Part shown: one piece after another, positions 8,110 to 12,468 of the stretch
Position numbering within the stretch: the first letter of the stretch is position 1
How the letters are laid out: every line of letters begins with the position of its first letter
From: Gloeopeniophorella convolvens
Taxonomy: Eukaryota; Basidiomycota; Agaricomycetes; Russulales
NCBI GenBank assembly: GCA_022496205.1
Contig: WTXD01000322.1
Location: 1 to 12,468 of the forward strand
Direction of reading: 5' to 3'
DNA length: 12,468 nt
Made by a program: the position numbers and the translations under genes
Notes under the pieces: generated by a model
Told to the model about the DNA's origin: nothing
What the model saw: only the letters and a program-made list of their open reading frames with translations
Database searches by the model: none

Positions 8110-11100
8110 TCACGCAAAGTCGTCCTCGGGCTCGGCCGCGACGCCGTCCTCGTTCCAGATCTCCAAGAACTGCGTGCGGTGTCAGCACCAGCACCAGCAC
8201 CGCAGAGAAAAGCACAGCGACTCACAGTCTCCCGCTGCGCAGCCATGTCCTCCACCGTGCGCAGCGCGCGCGTCGCATACGGCAGCCGCGCCCAGCCGAG
8301 CGGCGCCCCCGCCGCGCCCACGCGCCGCGTCGCGGGGCGGTCCCCAAGCGCATTCTTCTTCCCGATCACCCACTTGAGGCATTTCCTGGCACAACCACCG
8401 ATACGTCAGCTGCGCCCACGCGGGTCAGGTGTCTGCGCGAGCACGCACTCCTCAGAGATGCCGTACAGGCCCTTTAGGTGCGCCTTGAGCAGCATCGTCA
8501 GCGCGATCACCACCGAGCTGCGCAGCAGCGGCAGGCTGTCCAGCGTCTGCCACGGCGGCGTGCGCGGCGCGGGCGCGGGTGCGGCGGCTGCGAATGTGCG
8601 TGAGCGGCAGCGCAACGAACAGCAGACACATCATACCTTGCTCGGGCGGCGCGGCGTCCGCGTCCGCCATCTCCACGTCCGCGGCGCCGGCCTGCGCCTG
8701 TGTCTGCGCCGGGCCGGGCCCGCGCAGCTGCGCGAGCAGGTGCGCCGGCGAGAGCGCCTCGACGCACTGCATCCCCGCCGTCGAGAGCACGTTCGTGAGG
8801 CTCTTGAGCACGAGCAGCACCTCCTCCTGCGTCTTGTACTCCAGCGCCGCAAAGTTCTCCGCCATGTACCGCGCAAAGTCCACGTCCGCCTGCGCCGCCC
8901 GCGCGCCCACGTCGAACGCGCGCACCAGCGCGCGCAGAAAGTCCACCCGCGGCGCGCGCTTCTCCCGCACCAGCGCGTACCACCGCGCCAGCAGCGCGCC
9001 GCCCGCGCCCGCGCCGTCGCGCACGCCGCGCACCGCGCCCGGGTCGCCCTGCGCGAGGCGCACTTGGTAGTCGAACGACGCGCGCGCGCTCACGAGGTAC
9101 CGCGCGTTGAGCAGCGACGCGTGCTTGCTGTGCAGCACCGCGTGCAGCGCGCTCGCGCGCGCGCTCAGCGCCGCGTTCGGGCTCGTCTCGAGCGCGACGA
9201 GCACGGGGAACGACTGCAGCGGGTGCGCGAGGCCCTGCTTCACCGTGAAGCTCAGGATGTCGACCGCCGCGCTCTGCGTCGGCGCGTGCGCCGACAGCGC
9301 CGCGCCCAGGATCGGCTCCATGTACCGCTGCACGATCGCCGAGCTCACACTGTCAGGCAGTCGTCGGCGTCAGCACCTCGTGCGCCTGGCACACACGCCC
9401 GCGCGCTGCTCACCCCGAGTCGGCGAACCCGTCCGTGTTCCCGACGAGCTCCTCCATGTCCACGTCCGCCGGCGCCTGCTTGCCCTTGGCGCCCGCCTTG
9501 GCCTTCTCCTTCTGCGCGTGCTTCGCCGCCTCGGACACGAGGAACTCCTGCATGATCTTCAGCAGCCGCGCGCGCCCGTCCTCCTCCTGCGACGCAAAGA
9601 TCGCGTCCATCACCACCGCCGACGACTCCATCGTCATCAGCGTCGGCTGCGCGCGGAACAGAAACCCTGATGCCGCCGCGCCGTGTCAGATCGCAGCAGA
9701 GGGTAACTGGCCAGCCACGACCCGTACCAAGACACTGCAGCACCCGCACCCGCAGCCCGGACTCGCTGTGCTTCTGATACAGGCCCAGCAGGCCCGTGTA
9801 GACGTGCTCGATGATCGAGCCCTGGGAAACCCGTCAGCGATGCGATGCGCGACTGTCACTGGCGACCGCGTGCGTGCGCACCTTGGAAACCACGTCGAGA
9901 TCCGCCGAGAGATCTGCAACGAATCAGCACTCGTGGGACACGATCGCGTCCCGGCCAATCACGCACCGGTGTGCTCGGTTCTCAGGCGGTCAAAGTTGCA
10001 GTGCTCGACGAGAAGCGAGATGATAAAGATCAGAATGGACAGCGTGCGCACGTCCGCCGGCGTCATTTGCTTTTTCTGGCCGGCGGACTGCAACCGGGCT
10101 GCGAAGCGTGTGAATGGAGATCTGCGACAGCGTGATGCGCGATGCACACCGTTGCAGGATTTCAAGAGGCCGACGAGACGAGTAAAGTCGTGCGTCAGGT
10201 GTTGCACCACGGCGCAAAGACACGCGACCGTCTCTTGCAGGGCCTGTAATTGCACAGGCGTTAATCAGGTTATCTATCAGATCACACAGCACACGCACCG
10301 AGACTCCGCCCGCCGTTGATGGCTTTAGGATCATCGGTTGCAGGGCCAGCTGCAGCTCGTTCCCAAACTTGGCCGCCGTCTTGGGCATGTGCGGCACTGA
10401 CACGCGGAAGATCTTGAGGAGGTAGTCGGACGTGACCTGTTCTTCCGGCTGCAACACACAAAGTTGGCATTTGTCAAAGTGCATATGAATTCACTTACGG
10501 AGGTGGCATTCTTGAGGTATGGCAGTAGCGTAGAGGCGTTCGAGCCAGAGAGGATGGCAGGATGTGCCGAGCCAAACAGGTAGATGGTGCGAATGCAGTT
10601 GACGACAGTCTAAGCCAAATCAGCATTAACCCCATCACAGCACAGCAGAGGGAGATACACACGAAACCAGGGAGCTCAGAAGCATCGACGAGCCCGTCGA
10701 TCAGGGCCTCGCAGATCTCACTGTAGCGCGCGTGCAGCGCGCTCGCCTCGCCGTCCTCCTTTGCCGCCATGATCTTGTGCAGCACGTCCTCGAGCGGTGA
10801 CTGTCGGTCCTTGAAGTTCGCCGCGACGCCCATGATCACGCACACCTTGCCCAACAGCTGCGTCTTGTCGTCCGCCGCCGGGTCGCGCCCTGCGTACCGC
10901 GCAGCTTCTGCAGAGCCGGCTGGGACACGATGTTCGGGAACCAGAGCTCCTCGAGCGTCTTGACTGCCAGGTCCTTGACCGTGTCGTCCTCGTCGAACAT
11001 CCGCAGCACGAGCTTGGTGCAGATGTCGATGCGGCGCTTCATGTCGTCCGTAACGCTGTAAAACGACCTGAGGAGCTTGATCACGCGTTTGCGGACGCCC

Positions 11101-12468
11101 AGCCCGGTATCCTAGGGCCTGTTCAGCATCCCGCCGTTTGATTAGTACCATGACGTACCGCGATGCGGTCTGCGATCTTCTGGTAATAATTGCCTGCAAC
11201 CTCTGGCGAGTCGATCATGTACTTGCCAATGAGCTCCACCGCAGCATCGCGAACAGCGGGTGAGCTATCAAGCAGATGGCTCTCAATACCTCGCCGCACA
11301 TTTGCCTATCAGACTACTCGTTTAGTGCCGTGTCCAGCAGAACGGTCGAGAGACGCACGCCGACAAGATCGTGGGGTCGCTGGTAACGATCTGACCAAGC
11401 GCACGCAGTGCCTTTGTCCGCACAAAGACAGGCGGTGCATCCAGCGCGAGCAGCGTCACGTTCAGAATCGGGAGGTACGAGTTGCGCAGATCCTGCACGA
11501 TACCAATCTCCTCTGCCAGCCGGTCGATGCGTGCGACCTCCTCGGGCGACCTGGGATGCTCGCCGGTAAGTGCACGTTGCATGCTAGCATAGGAGCGTGA
11601 ACGACGCACCCGACGTCAAAGACATCCGCCGTGGCCTCTTTCCACACGTCGCGCAGCGCCGCCTTGACTTTCCGCCCGAACGGCAGCAGCGAGGGCTGTG
11701 TCTCGGGCTCGTCGCCGCCGTCGCCGTCGCGTAGCGCAGCGTTGCACTGCCGGAGCGCGATGGCGAGCTCTTGGCCCCACGTCACCGCGGTCAGCTCGCG
11801 CGCGCTCTGAGTGCGTGCTGAGGTACATCCAACCAAGTGGTCATAAGGGGGTGGCTCACGTCGTAAGCCTGGTCGTCCGACAACCGCTTCGAGAGGTGCG
11901 TCGCGAGATCTTGATGTGCCGTCGCTAGCCGCTCGAGGTGCTTGATGCTCGCGCTGGACATGACCTGCGCACATACTCAAAATACCGCCTATGCCCTGCG
12001 GTGGGAGGCGCGACGTACCTCGTCCAAGGGCTTGAGACCGATGTAGCCATCGCTGTCCGCGTGTTGCTTCGCCTTGAGCATGCTCGAGCGCAGCCGCGCG
12101 GCGATCACGCCGAGGTGGTCGAGCGCCATCGTCTTGGCCGCGTTATTATCCGCCTGGCTCGACGTCTTGATGTCGTCGAGCGACGAGACCTATCCGGCGC
12201 GGTATCAGAACACCCGTCCACGCACACTGGAGGACGCGCGCGCTCTCACCATATACTTGCAAATGATGCCGAGCAGCAGTCCCGCGGCGGGCCACTCGGG
12301 CCAGAAGAGCACAACGAGCAGGTCCGAGACGAGGTTGTCGAAGATCGCGCGGTACTCGGCCTCGTTCGAGTTCTTCGTCGCCTTGGCCTTGCCCGCACGC
12401 TGCGTCAGGAACAGCACGATCGTTTTGGCCGCTTTGGTCGCCGCCTCGAGGCCGGACATGTACAGCTG
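8110..12468 (-). CDS. SCC2: SCC2/Mis4/NIPBL cohesin loader, C-terminal ~1140 residues (5' partial)
   Basis: HEAT-repeat subunit of the Scc2-Scc4 complex that loads cohesin on chromatin in the nucleus; Coprinopsis rad9 is a homologue. Modelled exons (minus strand): 12468-12250, 12189-12019, 11964-11860, 11806-11610, 11550-11355, 11305-11159, 11111-10663, 10609-10499, 10448-10299, 10243-10150, 10098-9967, 9913-9882, 9821-9728, 9666-9414, 9349-8637, 8587-8449, 8385-8226, 8169-8110. Family hallmarks, by window residue: [20 protein letters not shown] near the start; [17 protein letters not shown] (about 277-293); [14 protein letters not shown] (about 313-326); [33 protein letters not shown]; and [15 protein letters not shown] and [18 protein letters not shown] (exon 8637-9349, the Nipped-B C-terminal domain). 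The protein ends [15 protein letters not shown]. Two irregularities: exon 11111-10663 changes frame near 10888-10890 (one G short), and the junction after 11355 is not certain. The true start lies outside the window. Confidence 0.92.
10888..10890 (-). other. Apparent 1-nt deletion (frameshift) in SCC2
   Basis: Upstream of this CCC (GGG on the coding strand) the conserved frame reads ...[11 protein letters not shown]. Downstream it resumes, one frame over, as [20 protein letters not shown]. One extra G would give ...[11 protein letters not shown]... and make the exon 450 nt (150 codons), in phase with both neighbours. No GT-AG pair of usable length repairs it. The single-base change in a G run suggests a sequencing or assembly error more than a dead gene, because coding conservation is strong on both sides. 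Confidence 0.75.

Noticed and set aside
8062..9555. 497-codon + strand open frame
   Set aside because: Antisense shadow of the GC-rich 3' exons of SCC2; Arg/Ala/His-rich product without recognisable domain, and it runs across SCC2 introns.
10880..10900. Explaining the SCC2 frame change by a mini-intron (GTACGCAG) or a 34-40-nt intron
   Set aside because: An 8-nt intron is impossible and the 34-40-nt options leave the wrong frame or remove conserved residues.

Overview
This is a gene-dense stretch of a fungal nuclear genome, most likely a basidiomycete of the Agaricomycetes. The evidence is many short (47-98 nt) GT-AG introns, 165-455 bp between genes, two cytochrome P450s with basidiomycete-type architecture, and an SCC2/Mis4/NIPBL cohesin loader cut by at least 17 introns inside the window. 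The organism call is an inference. There is no prokaryotic-style operon, CRISPR array, phage or intact transposon.

Layout. Positions 1 to about 1010 hold no gene I can support. Positions 1018-1543 hold a decayed P450 (+ strand) whose exon/intron layout still mirrors that of the intact P450 beside it. A promoter region (about 1544-1941) leads into an intact seven-exon P450 (+, 1942-3817; 514 aa). A 455-bp interval separates its 3' end from that of a second, unrelated and unusually long P450 (-, 6526-4273; eight exons, 625 aa as modelled). That gene and a Sec14-like CRAL-TRIO lipid-transfer protein (+, 6692-7904; four exons, 331 aa) diverge from a 165-bp shared promoter. The Sec14-like gene runs tail-to-tail, across 205 bp, into the SCC2 gene (-, from beyond 12468 to 8110), of which the C-terminal ~1140 residues are in the window.

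How they work together. The two P450s are predicted ER-anchored monooxygenases needing NADPH-P450 reductase; substrates cannot be read from the sequence. The Sec14-like protein should move or present phospholipids. SCC2 loads cohesin onto chromosomes and is a housekeeping gene. No terpene synthase, PKS or NRPS is present, so the window gives no case for a biosynthetic cluster.

The points most worth a second look are: the P450 relic with preserved intron positions and at least three lesions; a five-residue Gly-rich insertion inside the heme-binding loop of the second P450, together with a 12-nt micro-exon and a possible 78-nt exitron in the same gene; almost exclusive use of GTGCGY 5' splice sites in the GC-rich block; an apparent 1-nt deletion in SCC2; and a sharp base-composition change near 4.2 kb. 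I found no convincing undescribed multi-gene system. All splice sites were assigned by hand from frame continuity and family conservation, without transcript data.
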